DNA of 64,000 bases from Sycobia sp. Sy_11. Its lineage: Eukaryota; Arthropoda; Insecta; Hymenoptera; Epichrysomallidae. The translations under genes were made by a program, and so were the position numbers. The notes under the pieces are model-generated. The model was not told the origin of the DNA. It searched no databases and saw only the letters and a list, made by a program, of their open reading frames with translations. Shown here in pieces: positions 36,756 to 50,654 of the stretch. How positions within the stretch are numbered: position 1 is the first letter of the stretch; each line of letters starts with the position of its first letter. The stretch spans positions 124,001 through 188,000 of the forward strand of contig JACCIC010000035.1 in the NCBI GenBank assembly GCA_018907035.1. Reading direction: 5' to 3'.

Positions 36756-36942
36756 TATTCTAATATATATTTGGAAAATTTTTAAGCAGTACTATTATAT
36801 TTCATACTTATTTCTATTTTTATGTATCCTCAATCTAATAAAATGAACGAAATTTGGTCTTTTTACGAACTAAACCTTTCACACGATATAAAAAATCTAT
36901 TTTATTTTTTCTGATCTCAATACTTGCAGATAAAATTGTCTG

Positions 36943-37022
36943 TGTGGGTTCTGGATTTGGCTGTAACATCTGTACAGACATTCTTTCTAATGCCTCTCTG
37001 GAACACAGATATTGACAATTAA
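36943..37022 (-). repeat. Inverted-repeat copy A
   Basis: Read on the minus strand this matches 37767-37875 on the plus strand: TGTCAATATCTNTGTTCCAG, then an AGGCATT-containing block, then AGCCAAATCCAG. The 70-codon minus frame (36835-37047) covers it and contains an acceptor-like TGTTCCAG. The copies diverge between the blocks. Confidence 0.6.
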
Positions 37023-37766
37023 AATGTCGAGCAAAGACGTAATCCAATAAATAATTTTCTTAATTATGAATAGCACCGTATACAGAACTATGTGCCACTA
37101 AAACAATTATATTTCTTAATTACAGAATATAAAAACAAAGTAGACACGTTATATTCTTTTATTTCTATGTATTATTGGTAACTTTTTAAATCAAAACCAC
37201 ATTAAAAATATAACAAAATATAAAATGTATATTTTAAATAATGCATAAAAATAATATATAAATTAAATGTGATACTTACTGTATCTATTTTAATACTTAT
37301 TGATGATTATAGAGAGGACCATCTAGTATGTCATAAACAGTGTTTTTAATTTTTAAAAAATTATCTCCCTCTAATACAAAGAATGCATTGCTTTTTTCAT
37401 AAACATTTATTTACTTGGCTATAAGCTTAAATAAATATAAAAAAATTCTTATTAATTATTAAAATAATCCGCTCTACAATTAGAAATAAATAGTAAAATA
37501 ATTTCTGTATCACATTTAATTTGTATATTGTTTCCGTACATTATTTAATACATATGTTTCATGTATTTTAAAATTTGTATTGAGTTTCTGATTTAAACAT
37601 TTACAAATAATGTATGGAATTAAAAGAATATTATGCTTCTACTTTATTTTTATATTTTGTAATTATAGAATAGAATTGTTTTTATAGTACCGAGTTCTGC
37701 ACGAGGTGATATTTACATTTAAGAAAATTGAAATTATTTATTGAAGCACGTATTTACTCAAAATCT

Positions 37767-37875
37767 TAATTGTCAATATCTTTGTTCCAGAAAGGCATTG
37801 GAAAAAATCGCTATTCAAGCATTCTATTCGAATATATTATAGAAGATAAGTTATAGCCAAATCCAGGACTCAAGC
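37767..37875 (+). repeat. Inverted-repeat copy B
   Basis: Partner of 36943-37022 in opposite orientation, about 745 bp away. It carries an insertion of roughly 20 bp relative to copy A before AGCCAAATCCAG. Confidence 0.6.
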
Positions 37876-38059
37876 ATGTGTCTCTCTCTCTTTATTTTAT
37901 AAAATTGTTGTGATCTTTTAAACTCTGACCTTTTTTTAATAAGTTTGCCATCGTATATATTGTTGAAAAAGTTGTGGTTATTATTAAAAAAATTATTATC
38001 ATATACTTTACTGAAAAAATTTCTATTATCAAATAAATATTTTCTGATTTTATAGCAAG

Positions 38060-38225
38060 TAAACAATTTCCTTCAATTAAGAAATCATTTTCTTAATTTA
38101 AAAAAAATTTACTTAAATCAAATGAATTTATCTAAAACTTAAGGAATATGTTCTTAAATTAAGAAAATGGTTATTTAGTGCAACACAAGAAAATATTTAC
38201 TTGATGACAGAAATATTTTTTAGTG
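38060..38225. repeat. AT-rich palindromic repeat, MITE-like
   Basis: Several complementary blocks built on CTTAATT/AATTAAG and AAATTTACTTAAAT can fold into a long hairpin. It ends in TTTTTAGTGTAG. The arrangement recalls small inverted-repeat elements, but no second copy or target-site duplication was confirmed. Confidence 0.35.
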
Positions 38226-41200
38226 TAGTAAATAGATCATTCCATTCTATTCCAGTATAATATGTAAAAAAATATCGGCTTCGCATTTTATGAATCCATA
38301 TCTATTTTGGAAAATTTAATCTTCTAAATGAATGAAGCAATCTTTACGTGAAAATACTCGATCATCCTCACATTATTTATGATAGTGAGTAAGGTAAAAA
38401 TAGTCACCTACTATATATTTTCACATATTCTGCAAAAGTTAAGCATGATTTAAAATCATTAGCGAATGATATATCTTATTCCTTAATCCATTAATACTGT
38501 ATGGAAAATCTTGAGACGCTTGAAGTATAGTTATATTATATTATATGCTCGATGAACGTAAGTGACGATATTACTACTCTACAAATAAATTTCTTTTTTC
38601 TTTCAAATTTATTATTATTTTATTTGTAGATTACTTTCATAGTAGTGATAATAATGATCACAAGAACAGATTTAACAATTGGCTGCTAGTTCACACACAT
38701 GACGAGGACAAAAAGAGCCCAAAAAATGCTGACGTGTCAGGTATGTGTGATTCAGTACCTTTTGCGCACATTTCCACGGTTCACTCGCTTGAACACGACT
38801 CTCGGATATTCAAATTTTTTACTTGTGTTGAATATTTGTATTTTTTGAAAATTATGTTCAAAATGAAATGATCATAAACATTTCCTTTTTTACACGTATT
38901 TAAATCAATTTATTGGTTGATCAATAAATTTTTTTGTGTTTAAGGAATAGACCGAAATGACTCAATGTTAAATTAACTGATTCAGAACAATATAAGTTGA
39001 GTTTTTAAAAGGAAAACTGAATTACTAATGTTGCATGCCAGAGTGTACCATCAAAAGTAAAAATGAAAAGATGCTTGTTGAGAATTCGTCTTTTTGTGAT
39101 GAATAGCATCAATCAGATGAAATACCGTACTCTATGATACAGTTATAGATGTAGATGTGATCATATATGTATCTAATTTATAAGAATGTCCAATTCTGAA
39201 AGATAAATATAACCCCCTCTTCAATATCGCAAGGTCCTAGAAGCTAGAACATACACTCATCCTGAATTCTAATACAATTATCTGCATTGAAATTTACGAT
39301 CTAATATTAAGTTTACCGTGAACATGGTCATATAATATGGTTGACTTAAAAATTTTAAATTTTAAATATTGATTTTAACCCATAATTCTCTATGTTAATT
39401 GGTACATAAGCTAATTCTCAATAGAAATACAACATTACATTATAATATAGCGGAACCTGAACATCCACTTATTCGTAGAAACGTTTCACAATAAATAATT
39501 AAAGAATTTAAATCATATTTCATTTAACTCTTAAGTATAATTTGAAAATTGTAATTATATATCCTAAGCTTACAAATTTGGTACATTTGATTGGTAAACT
39601 GTTTTTGTACTAGAATTATTTTTTACTTTCTAATTCAAAATTTTATCTAGAAGGAACACGTTTTCAAAAGTTTTTTAATTACCTTTTATTTTTATTTTAT
39701 TTCTTTTTCATATACATATTGCAAAAATTTATTGCAATTTTCTCACCAAAATTTCTTATAATATATTATGCCATAATTATTTTTTAAGCTTTACATATAA
39801 ATAATTATTTATAATGATGCTTATTTATACAGTTTTTAGATCAGTTTTATATCATCTCCTGTAAATTTAAATCAAAACTGTTTTATTTAACTCTATGATA
39901 ACATTCACCATTGCAGACTTTTAAAATTTGTTAAAAACATATTTTAAATTATTGTTGTAAACATTAAATTATAATTAAATGTTATTAAATGTTTAAATAA
40001 CACAGTTGTTATCCCGACTACGCCCTAGTTCGATCCTTATACAAGATAGGATCTTTAGACCTGGTCCACTAATAGAGCCATATATTTAATAAACATGCGA
40101 ACTTCAAGACGATTTGAATACTTCGTACTTGACTGTAACGACATCTTCCGTTTTCCTTCTGGAAGTTTTCTAAATCCTTAGTTAAAGCAGGTTGGTTAAG
40201 TATAAATCTGTATATCTATTGCATATCTTAACTGCTAAAGGTAACGAGAATGTCTACAATACCGACTGTTGGTTATAGATATAAACGTATTCTACTTTAT
40301 CTACCGGCTGTACCTATGGATGGTAAAGGTAACGTTCTAGCTGTCCAACATATTACAGGCAATATATAAAGATTATTATAAACTTCAAAAACTTATATGT
40401 CATTCAGATCCACAATCTTTAATACAAATTTATAATCTATATCCAATATAGAATATTGCATTATTTATTACTTTACAATGTTAATCCTGCACTTTATACA
40501 GAATATCTTATTCTAAAAAACGCTTAAATATTTTAAACTAGAAGAAAAAATACTCAAAAAAAAATTAAATATATTATAGATATAAGTCATATCATTTATC
40601 TTTATACAAATTCAGAAGTATATTTGAATGGAATTTTACGTGTTTCAATGAATCTCAAATTCATAAAAAAATTGCATTATTTTTACTTATTATAAGAGGA
40701 TTACAATATTTTTTGAAAGGTTTGATTACAATATTACAATATTTTTATATAGGAAACACATGAGTCTTGTCATAAAACAAATTATCATAAACCACCATGT
40801 TTTTCTAAATACGTATTTTATACTCTTATACATAGATTTTGAACGCGATATGCCGAAAGAGATTAATTCAGTTATTATTAACAATTGTTTACAAGGTTGT
40901 GCGATCGAGATTATTTATCAGAAAAAAATTATAAAGCGCTAATCTATTTCTATTTTCTCTAATAATCAAATTAACTTTTCAAAATTTAAAAATATTATAG
41001 ATATAATATACAAGATTCAAAACTATTATGGCTAAATCTTGAGGATTCTGAATAATTCCCATTTAATCAAGATAATTTGTAAGATTACCTTCTGCACTTA
41101 TTATTTCCCTTGTAACATTTTGAAGATTACGATTATTTGTATCTAAATAAATGTTATTATTTACATAAAATATTGTTTCAAACTACTTACAGTTTTATTT

Positions 41201-43245
41201 ATTTTTGTAATAAACCATCAAAAAACATTAATAAATAAATAAATAAAATGTCAAACAGAAGCTTATAAAAGCATATGATTAGTTTGCTTCCACATGTATG
41301 CAGTCTAACGGCTAGCTAAGGTTTCTTCGTTTAATCAAACAATGCGCATGCACTAATACTTTTATAACGTATTATGCCTTTTGGAATACTAATTTTAAAT
41401 ATGAAATGCTGAAAAAACTAAATATTACTTATTATTAAAAAATAATCGTTTACATCTACTTCAATGACTTGTCCTGAAGAATGACGTTCAGAAGGGAAAA
41501 AAATTGATTGTGGAATTGTATTTTTAATAACTTTATATCTACAATAAAGAACGTAATGTATTTAATGTCTATGGAGTATTCATTAAATCGTTAACCAATA
41601 TGACAATATTTACAGTTATTACAACTGATTTTATAAATAACATTAGATTTTTCTTCAACATTAATTTTACCTTTAACTAATTTTATAAATGTATTAAACT
41701 CGTCCGTAATTTTATTTATTCAAATAATTTTAAATATTTTGAAAGAAATTGTAATGTTCTTAATAATTTTTAGTAATATTTTTTTTAAAAGGATATGCAA
41801 GACATTTCTGTATAGAAAGTAAATTATTTCAGTTATTTATTCTTGTCAAATTATATTCTATGTGATTTATCGCTTTATATGTATTTTTTAATAAAATCGA
41901 TCGAGTAGTCTTTGTGGCTTAAAACATCTTAAATTATTTTAAATTACTTGTATTATAATTCAATGTCTGATCAGTACAGTCATATATCTACTAGTTTGTA
42001 AAGCATGCGGACGTTGTAATATATATATATATATATATCATGATCGATGTATTCCAAATAGACATAACGCGTTTACAACAAAAGAAGGTTTTCTAATCGA
42101 AATTATATTATAATTACTCTTATATCTGTCATCTATTTTTAACAAGATCTTTAATAAACTAATAGTATTATTAAGTAACAGATCTCCAGTGAATTATAAA
42201 TCAGAATCACAATATTTAAAACTTTTATTATTATTCCAACCTTAAAATCACAATTTTCTTACGATTTTTCGACTGTAATATAAAATATTGTACAACAATT
42301 GTCTGTACATTACTATTTATCTTGTGAGATTTACGGACTTAAACTGTCTCAGGCAGGAAAATCTCATCAAATAAATAAGTAACTTCCACACCAATGATAA
42401 AATATCTCATTGAAATAAATTCAAACTTCTTTTAGGTATAGAAAATTAGAAAGTATATTATATCGTTAAAATATATCCATAAAATATATAATCGGAAAAT
42501 AAAGTCCAATTTATTGAAAGAAGTATTTAATTAATCCCGAAGTCATCATTAAATGCAATTTAAAATAGCAGTAATGGAATTTTTCGTCATTATACCATTA
42601 ATTTCCTTTAATCAAGCTTACAATTTTTTTTACAATTAGTTTCATCTTCAAAATTTAAAACATTAAGTCATCGATAATATTGTCTTTTCCATTTTTTCAA
42701 TATGTTATTTTCAAAAATCGCGTCCATGAGTTCAAAATATATTTAGAAAACTTGATGAGTCCCATGAGTGTTAAAAAAGCAGCGATATCGCTTTAGCTCT
42801 TAGACTATAATGAGCCATTTCAATTGTAGATTTACATACATAAAGCACTTGTAGATTGTACACAATTGTAGATTACGTACATAATCAAACCGTATTATCA
42901 AAATAAATGACATTATATTCATTTTTAAATAATTATAATTATTTATTTTTCATAGTATAATTATACTTACGACTAATTAATGTCATACTTAGATAGTTTT
43001 AAAAACTTTAGAAATATTATGTTTATTTAAAATAAGCATTATTTTCTTAAAATTCTTTGCCAATTGAATAGAGAATTTTTAATTCATCTTAAATTAATAT
43101 TAAATGAAAATTATTTTTATATTTAATGTAATTTGAATATTGTATATTAATTTTTAAAAGTTTTACAATATTCTTTATGTAGTTAAATAGACGCCAATGA
43201 AAGTTATTAAACTTACGAACCTTGTTAAAAAAAAATATAACGTAC
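38226..43245. other. AT-rich intronic stretch; no exon found
   Basis: Only short unsupported frames. A short AT tract lies at 42017-42040. A near-palindrome CTGACGTGTCAG lies near 38729-38740 in a small GC patch, and another GC patch at about 40010-40080. None is assignable. Confidence 0.45.
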
Positions 43246-43347
43246 CTTTACTCTGTTCTGGTTGAAGATTTTCTGTTTTTATACCTGCCCTGGACGCGTA
43301 AAGAATTGATGTAGATGATGTTTGCGTTGAAGGTGTGGCCAATTTTT
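43246..43347 (-). CDS. Internal coding exon of the E93-like gene
   Basis: A 102-bp exon with acceptor TTTTTTTAATGTAG at its start and donor AAAG|GTACGTTA at its end. It starts with two bases completing a codon left by the 47441-47759 exon (G + AA = Glu), has 33 full codons, and leaves one base (phase 1). The peptide begins KLATPSTQTSSTS and ends with AGIKTENLQPEQSK; IKTE fits the sumoylation consensus. Read through the junction it gives NPLLAEKLATPSTQ, an unbroken and protein-like join. No stop appears in this frame. The next exon should start with two bases and lies further left, possibly beyond the window. Identification as E93/Mblk-1 rests on memory of that family and on the upstream exons. 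Confidence 0.7.
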
Positions 43348-45063
43348 CTACATTAAAAAAAATTTAAAAGTTAGACTTTTATATGAAAAAGAAACACTAA
43401 CTAAAATTACTTCGCGAATTATGATATTCAAATGTCTAATTATCCTCAGAAATAATCGGACGCTTGATAGATATATCCAAAGGTCGTTGACAGTTTATTT
43501 ATGTATTTTACTTAGTTCATTTACTTCTATGTCTTCACTATTTTTTTTATAAATTTTTAATTATATTAATTAGTTGCTATAAAGAATATTAAATATTTCT
43601 TATAGTTTTATAATTAAAGAATTAGAATTAAAATAATTTTGAATAAATGTATAAATTTGTCACAAAATTCATAAAATACTGAAAATTTCACTAAATATTT
43701 ATTTCAATAAATAAGTGATCGAACTAATATCTAATATATATACTTCGACCATAGTCAATGAAGTTTTTATTGGATCGACGAGAAAACCATTAATTGAAAG
43801 CATTTCGTAGAAGAAATAAAAGAAAAAAATTTTGTAAGCGCAAAATTAATTTTTTTTTGAGGATTGCAATGCCTGGCTAATTCTTTCATAAATCATATAT
43901 CGAGAAATGTGAAGTCGTACACAAAGTACGTTGGAATACATGAGCTGTTTTTAAGTAAAAAACATTATATTTATAGTACTTATTAATATTTTAGTAATAG
44001 ATAAAAAAACGTAATCAGTGTAGTATTAAATAATCAAACTCTTCCTCTTTTGCCAGAAGTACTTTCCAAAAATTTTAATAAACTCCACTTCCCTACAAAA
44101 AATATCAATAGCATCTGGTTATGACCTTTGTGTAACATATCATTATAAAAAATCTGTTTAAATTGTAAGAAATTATTGCAATTAGTTTGAAAAAAAATTA
44201 TAAACTAAAAGTTGAAAAAATATTTAAAATAATTTTGAATTTTTTAAATATCTTTACATTTATTTGTAATCATATCATAAAATAAAAAAAATATTTGAAA
44301 CCATTTTGACTCTACTCTTAGAGTAAATGTGGTCACTCGAGTATATTAAGTTAAATAATAAATTTTAAAATGACAAATATTTCTTAATATGTTTTATTAG
44401 AATTATTGCATGGATATAACGACTAGATTATCAATTTACTATCATATTTTGATTATCAAAAATTCGCTGTACATTACTAATGTAAAAGAATTGCATGCCT
44501 TTGATATTTGACTATTAGTGAAGCAGCACATTTCAACACGTGCTTAGGAGTTGATTGTTTAACAAATGAGAAGGTTTATTTCCGAGCAAAGCAATCAAAA
44601 CTAAATTTTGAAACTAGATTAATATACAGTGTATAGTAAAAAATGTTATATTAAAGCTAAAAATCAATTCGAATTTATATGTAATATTAATGCAAGTTAT
44701 AAATATTCGTATATCATTCTTATTTTGAATATTGCGTTGTATGAATTTTAATTCATTCGCTTCTGATTAAGACATATATTTAAAATTAAGGTGGTTTTCT
44801 CTTAACAGTGAGTAATTTTTTTAAATACAATTTTGTTTTTCTTTTATAATTAAAACTGAATGTATTGTAAAGTCAGATGATATTTTTGAATCAGAATTTC
44901 TACTGTCGATGCGAGATTCGAAGAAGAATGACTTCTCAAGCAAAAAAGTTTTAATCAATCTATATCTCGAACTGCTTAGTTTCTTAAATACTGTGATTTG
45001 AAGTTAGGCCAATGTAAAGAAGATAGTTTGATACAGACAATCGCCCATTAATGTCTGTAAATT

Positions 45064-45106
45064 TAATGAATAAATATTTTTATCGATCTTACAGTCATTA
45101 TAAAAT
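45064..45106 (+). repeat. Fragment of the Penelope-like terminal repeat
   Basis: About 43 bp matching the outer end (AATAAATATTTTTATCG, TCTTACAGTC). The match stops after that, so this is a truncated copy. Confidence 0.55.
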
Positions 45107-45677
45107 ACACTTTGAAAATCTTATTTAAGTCTGATTTATGCATAAATAGATACTGGAATTTATTGCCGAAGCCAGTTTACTTGATCCATTCTAGCCAAGT
45201 TTTTAGAAAATACAGCTCACAAATAGCCCACTTCAAAATTTAACCCATAATATTCGTGAACCAACTGATAATGAAAAAATCGCAGTCCCGATTACTTTCG
45301 AAAATTGCAATATTTTTTTATGTTGCTAAAGAAGAAAAGATTGTCTGATATATCAAGATATAGCATTCTATCATATTTTTTAGCAATGGAAGTAGGGGCA
45401 GTACGTCCTTAAGACAATGTTTACAGACAGGTACAATGCACATCCATGTACGAATAAATGCTAAGAATATGACGAATATAACGTTAGCTTATAACTAAAA
45501 TACACGGTTTAGCTAGCCTGCGCGCATACTAACGATATCAAGAAACATAACACAAACTGTAAGGGCAAAATAAATATATGACACGATATCTTATCGGTAT
45601 AGAATATATAAAGATTAATACGCGGGCCTGTTCTTCATCTCTGGCAACTCTTCCTGTGCAAATCTGTTAAAGTAGCC

Positions 45678-45845
45678 CTGACGGCAACAGCCTTGGCGGA
45701 GACGTTTTGTTCTCGATCTTCTCATAAAATGCACGACACCAGAAAGAGTCGATCTGTTGCTCTGACGGCAACAGCCTTGGCGGGGACATTTTGCTCTCGA
45801 TCTTCTCATAAAATGAACGACACCAGAAAGAGTCGATCGGTGTGA
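45678..45845 (-). repeat. Tandem duplication of an 84-bp unit
   Basis: Two units, starting at 45678 and 45762, share CTGACGGCAACAGCCTTGGC, then CTCGATCTTCTCATAAAATG and CACCAGAAAGAGTCGATC with only a few differences. The unit length is a multiple of three, and an 87-codon minus frame (45615-45878) is open through both, giving a repeated STLSGVVHFMRRSR peptide. No splice sites or homology support it as a coding exon. Confidence 0.8.
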
Positions 45846-47440
45846 ATAATTCGAGAATATTATACTCCTAGTATGCATCTATAATCAGTTTTACATGGTA
45901 TGCTTCAATACTGGCCCTTTCCCCTATTATCTAAAATCATTACATTTTTAGAATGTTCTACATTGCGTAATCGTGAATAAAGACTAAGGTATTCTCCTAA
46001 TCAAATTCGACCCTTTAAAGTATAAAGGATGTTTAAAAAACACTGGAAAAATTGAACAATTTAACTAGGAAGCGTTTTAATGAATAATATGAAATACAAA
46101 AGTTTAGAAGTTAAATCCATACACTTGATTTTTATACCGATCTCATTATTAGCATGAATTTTCAAGATCATTTAAGGTCAATTTTTTAAACGAACACTTC
46201 CTTTAGCCTCGACTTCTAAAGGAAAGAAAATTTTAGGTAGAGACCGATATTAATTGAAATTATATTTGTTTGTGTATCGAACTATAAAATTAAGGTCAAG
46301 TCAAGTTCAAAGTTAGTATCGTCAACTAGCACGTTGATTGAATTCGTATACTGCCATATTTAACATTTTTCTTTAAAACACGTTTCTGATAAGTTATTCA
46401 GTCATCCCAGTATTTTTTTCATAATACCCTGTACAAATGCTATTAACGAACAATATAATACACATATATTTACATTAAATAAATCTGTGCAAAACGGATT
46501 TTTGTTACATATCTTTGAAATTCTGCTTGGAATTTTTCAAAAGCATTAGTGGGCGCTTTCAAAAGTTATAAATTGCAATCAAGTAGAATTTTTAAATTAA
46601 TTTACAAAGAAGAATCATGTTGATGACAAAATAATATAGAATAAAAAAATTATTATAACCAGGCAATAAGTAGTTGCGAATATTATAAAATTCTTTTAGA
46701 GATTTAAAAATTTTTGTGTTTTGACATTCTGAAAGATTTTAAAAATAAAAACTGAAAGTTTTTCTTAAAACTTTCTTGTATTTTCTAAAGTACATACGAA
46801 AAGTGTTGTGTGTATCAAATTTTTTAAAATTATTCTTCATTTTTATATGAAGAAATCATATTTTTGCGCTTACATTGGTTTGCCGTCTCTAAAAAACATA
46901 TTACAACAGAGTAAATATTCTTCTTGTTATTATATTTTCAATTAATGATGCGGAGGCTTCGTAATTGCTATTTTTTGAGATATTTTGTGAATTTTCGCAA
47001 GTCTCCATAACTAAATATTTAGAATCTTCCATACATTTTGAAAAAAATTCATACGTATTCTTTTGCTATTTCTAAATAGTATTGTCATTATACATCAGTA
47101 TTTCACATAGTTCATTCTTCTTTAAATATTTTAAAGCGGTTATTATATTTGTTCAAATATTATAAGCGACGTTTTAAAGATGTGAAAAAATCCTTATCTG
47201 TATAGTTTTTAAAAAAACCAGAAATATAAATTTTAGAAAATATAAAATTATTTGGAAAAAAAGCAAAAATGATGATATTTTTATGTAAAATTTAAAAAAA
47301 TATACATTAATATATATATGTATTTTTTAATTTGATTCAGAGGCTGAGTGAATATATAGAAGATCTTTATAAAAAAACTATTAAAAAATTAAATAAAACT
47401 AATAAATTTTAAATAATTCGTTAGAGTGCTAATACCATAC

Positions 47441-47759
47441 CTGCTAGTAGTGGATTTGCTGCCGCAATATTGTACCTCTGACGTCGACACGAACTGCCTG
47501 ATGATGAGGTCGTAGAGGTGGGATGATTGGATTCTGCTAGATCAGCTTGCAATTCCCTTAGAAAAGTATCCAAGGTATCGAATGATTCATCAGCACCATT
47601 AGCTGTACTAGTGGTATTGGCACTGTTGACATTATTTACACCATTAGCAGTGGTCACAGAATCAGGATTCTCGGTCGGAATGTTTGGCGCCGGTGGAGTG
47701 CCCACCAATGCGCTTAGTTCCATCGTTGAAAATTCAACCGATTGCCCTGTACTGCTCTC
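47441..47759 (-). CDS. Coding exon of the E93/Mblk-1-like regulator
   Basis: A 319-bp exon with acceptor ATGTTCCAG|G at 47759 and donor GCAG|GTATGG at 47441: 106 codons plus one base. It begins ESSTGQSVEFSTMELSALVG, continues through a Pro/Asn/Thr-rich low-complexity stretch and an acidic amphipathic segment (FDTLDTFLRELQADLAES), and ends RRQRYNIAAANPLLA. It joins in phase 0 to the upstream exon ending LTQCLQ and in phase 1 to the downstream exon starting with Glu-Lys-Leu. This composition (acidic-helical plus Ser/Thr/Asn linkers, no enzyme motif) fits a transcription regulator. I associate the NPLLAEKL block with ecdysone-induced protein 93F (E93; Mblk-1 in bees), an LCOR-family helix-turn-helix factor that directs adult metamorphosis. 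The DNA-binding domains would lie in exons not in this window. The frame's upstream Met-Phe-Gln is intronic. Confidence 0.7.
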
Positions 47760-49051
47760 CTGGAACATGTCATATCAACATTACACACGCAGCATCTTTT
47801 ATGCTTGTACCATTATATCAGCTTTATTTATTTGTACTATCAAAAGAAGGAATTCAAATACGTGTAATTAATGAAACGTTATTTTTTGCTTCTTTATGAA
47901 AATCGGATAGTGTTTTTCCGAAAACACATTTTGATGATTTAGCAAATATTAAATAGAGGTAGGTCTTTTAAACTTTTGAAAAAGGACATACATCCTTCCA
48001 GCTTCATTGATTCATTTTTTATATAAAAATTAAAATCCATGCAATATATATTATTAATCTACATAACCAAAAATAAATTTAATGATAGAAATTTTTAACA
48101 ATCTGCGTAAACATATAATCGTACAGCAATTTAGGTAACTTAAGTTTTCAATTATATGAAAAAAAAATTATCTCTTGGTTTTTCGTCAATTCCTTTTTGT
48201 CGTCAACAATTCATTTTTGAGTGTCACATATACTAGATTAATTATTTATTATTAAGTTTTATCAGTTTTCGGAATAATTTCAATTCATAATTGAACGTAA
48301 TTGAAAAGAAAAAGTAATAGTGATTAAGTCTTTTTGTTACGTACTTTTGACAACGGTCGCTTTGGAATGTAAAACCTATTGATTTGCTAAGGTTCTTACT
48401 AATTTGTAAAAACTAGCGAAATTTGCTCTCCCTCTTCTTTTGTGAAATAGTTATTATATATCAATCAAATTTTTTCAATTTTTAACTTGTTTATTCATAA
48501 ATCAAAAAAAATAAAAAAAATCTTTGTACATTAATGCAAATGTAAAATTCATATTATAGTCTTAATAATACAGATCTTTAAGGTATATGTTCTAGAAAAG
48601 AAAATTATTTATTACATTTCCATTTTTTAATTTTTCTATCAAGTCTATTAGAGTTGCAAAAGGTCAATCTAGATGAAATTTAAAGCATTTTTTAAACTTA
48701 TCTATATTAATTTGATCGAATCGTCCTAACGAATTTCTTTCGATGCTTAGAATCTAAGTCTATATTGAAATTGTAACTTTTAGAAAAACTCACGTTGTGC
48801 AATGGAAATGTGATAGATGGCTTTATTTTCTACAACATATTCCTTAAAGAATTGTCTATTACGACTGCAATATGAATCTTATATTTGCATTATTGTAAAA
48901 ATATTTTATTTATTTATTTTATGAAGAAACGAGTTAACAATTTAGAAACTTTGTTTTATATATAATATTTATTTCACAAAGTAAGAGGGATAACAAATTT
49001 CGCTAGTCTTTATGAATGTATAATTATATATATATATATATATATATAAAC

Positions 49052-49098
<47 letters not shown>

Positions 49099-50654
49099 CA
49101 TAAAAAATTCTATTATAAATGAATAAAAACAGCCATAACCCTGTATTTGAAGGTAAAATCTATAAAGGTGTTTCTCCTTTAATGCTTCATTAAATTTCTA
49201 GTAAAGTAGGTTCACTTATTATAAGTTCATATGGTCTTTTATTTGTTCAATCATAAAGTTCAATAAATTAAAAAAAAATTTAATCGTTTTGTAATTATTC
49301 GAAAGGGATATTCACTTAGAATTTAAGGGTTAAAATGATTTCATATTTCATACGATTTCATACGATTTCAATGACCTTAAAATATTTTAACACTTTACAT
49401 ATTTTTAATAACTTTTTCAAGTGTTCACATTTAAGTAATTTAGCAATCATTTAAAATCACTCATTCTTGTGATCCTCGAAACAGTCCTTTAAACTATATT
49501 GTGACAAAATGGTTGTTGCAAAATTATAAGTGGAATAGATTTAGACATCAAGTAGCTCAGACATCAAAGCATGATCGCTTACGTCAGTTGTTCTTGATTA
49601 TTGACTATATACGAAATATTTTGTTTTTCGATCCATATAGGTAGTATAGTTAAATTATTCTTAGAAAACAACAATAACAAAAGTTGATGCAACTTGCATA
49701 TATGCAGCTGAATTGAATTTATTCTAAATACCATTTTAAATAATTTTCGTTTCAAATTGATATTAACAGTTTTATAGAATTTCGCGAGATTTCATAATGA
49801 TTTATTAGCAGGGAGTGAATTAATATCCAGAATGACTATATCCATTTAATTATTTGGATGTTTTTAACTATATAGAGATTCAAGTTAAAATGAGATAAAA
49901 ATTAACATCTAATAAGCTTGTAATACGTTTTCTAGCTTGTATACGTACAAAGAGTCGTCGAAACGCTTAAAAATGAAAATATTGATCTTTTGAGCGAATA
50001 AAAACCTATCTTAGAAATCATATCTTATAAGAAAGACACTTTTTAAAATCTTTAGGGCCTTAGAAGCTCTGTAATATAATTTCTAATTAAAAAAATCTAT
50101 GGTAAACTAAAAGAATAAGTATGAAAATAAACCACAGTGTTACGTGATTTTATTCATATGATTTTAATTAGTACTTTAAAATTTTACTAATGTTATAGAT
50201 CGTCGATGCAGAATAACTTATACAATTTTATTCAATCGCCTTTAAATTTACTGTTTTTCATAATTAAATAATCATTCATAATATTTTTAAATGAATTTGT
50301 TACATAATTATTTTATGCATAAATTTAAAAGTCCTCTTGAAGTATTTTTCAATAGTTTGTATTATAATATTATTTTATATGAAGTTTGTATCTCTATATA
50401 TAAAAATGGATTTAAGGAAAGTGAACTCTTTGCTAGTTTAAGACGATATATTATACATTGATTTCTACTTTTAATTAATTTAGACCTATATTCAAACAAA
50501 AAATATTGTTAGTTTGTTCTTCGATATATTGACAATACTTGATAAATATATAATGAATTAAGAAAAATATTGGGCTACGGAAACTGTACAACTGTAATTG
50601 ATCGTATTGTACGCGTAAAGGAAATGGGAAATCCTATTATTGGAACGCACAAAC
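47760..50654 (-). other. Intron between E93-like exons
   Basis: About 2.9 kb, AT-rich, with TA tracts at 49025-49096. No further exon is needed by phase. Confidence 0.6.
49025..49096. repeat. (TA)n microsatellite pair
   Basis: Two alternating TA tracts separated by AACATAA. Confidence 0.95.

Larger units (their letters stand above)
43348..47440 (-). other. Intron between E93-like exons
   Basis: AT-rich, about 4.1 kb. It contains a terminal-repeat fragment (45064-45106) and an 84-bp tandem duplication (45678-45845). No additional exon is needed, because the phases of the flanking exons fit. Confidence 0.6.

Noticed and set aside
36835..37047. The 70-codon minus frame as the next E93-like exon
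   Set aside because: The natural AG gives the wrong phase for the exon at 43246, and the sequence is one arm of an inverted repeat pair.
47684..47899. Plus-strand frames opposite the 47441-47759 exon
   Set aside because: Antisense shadows of a coding exon with correct splice phases on the minus strand.
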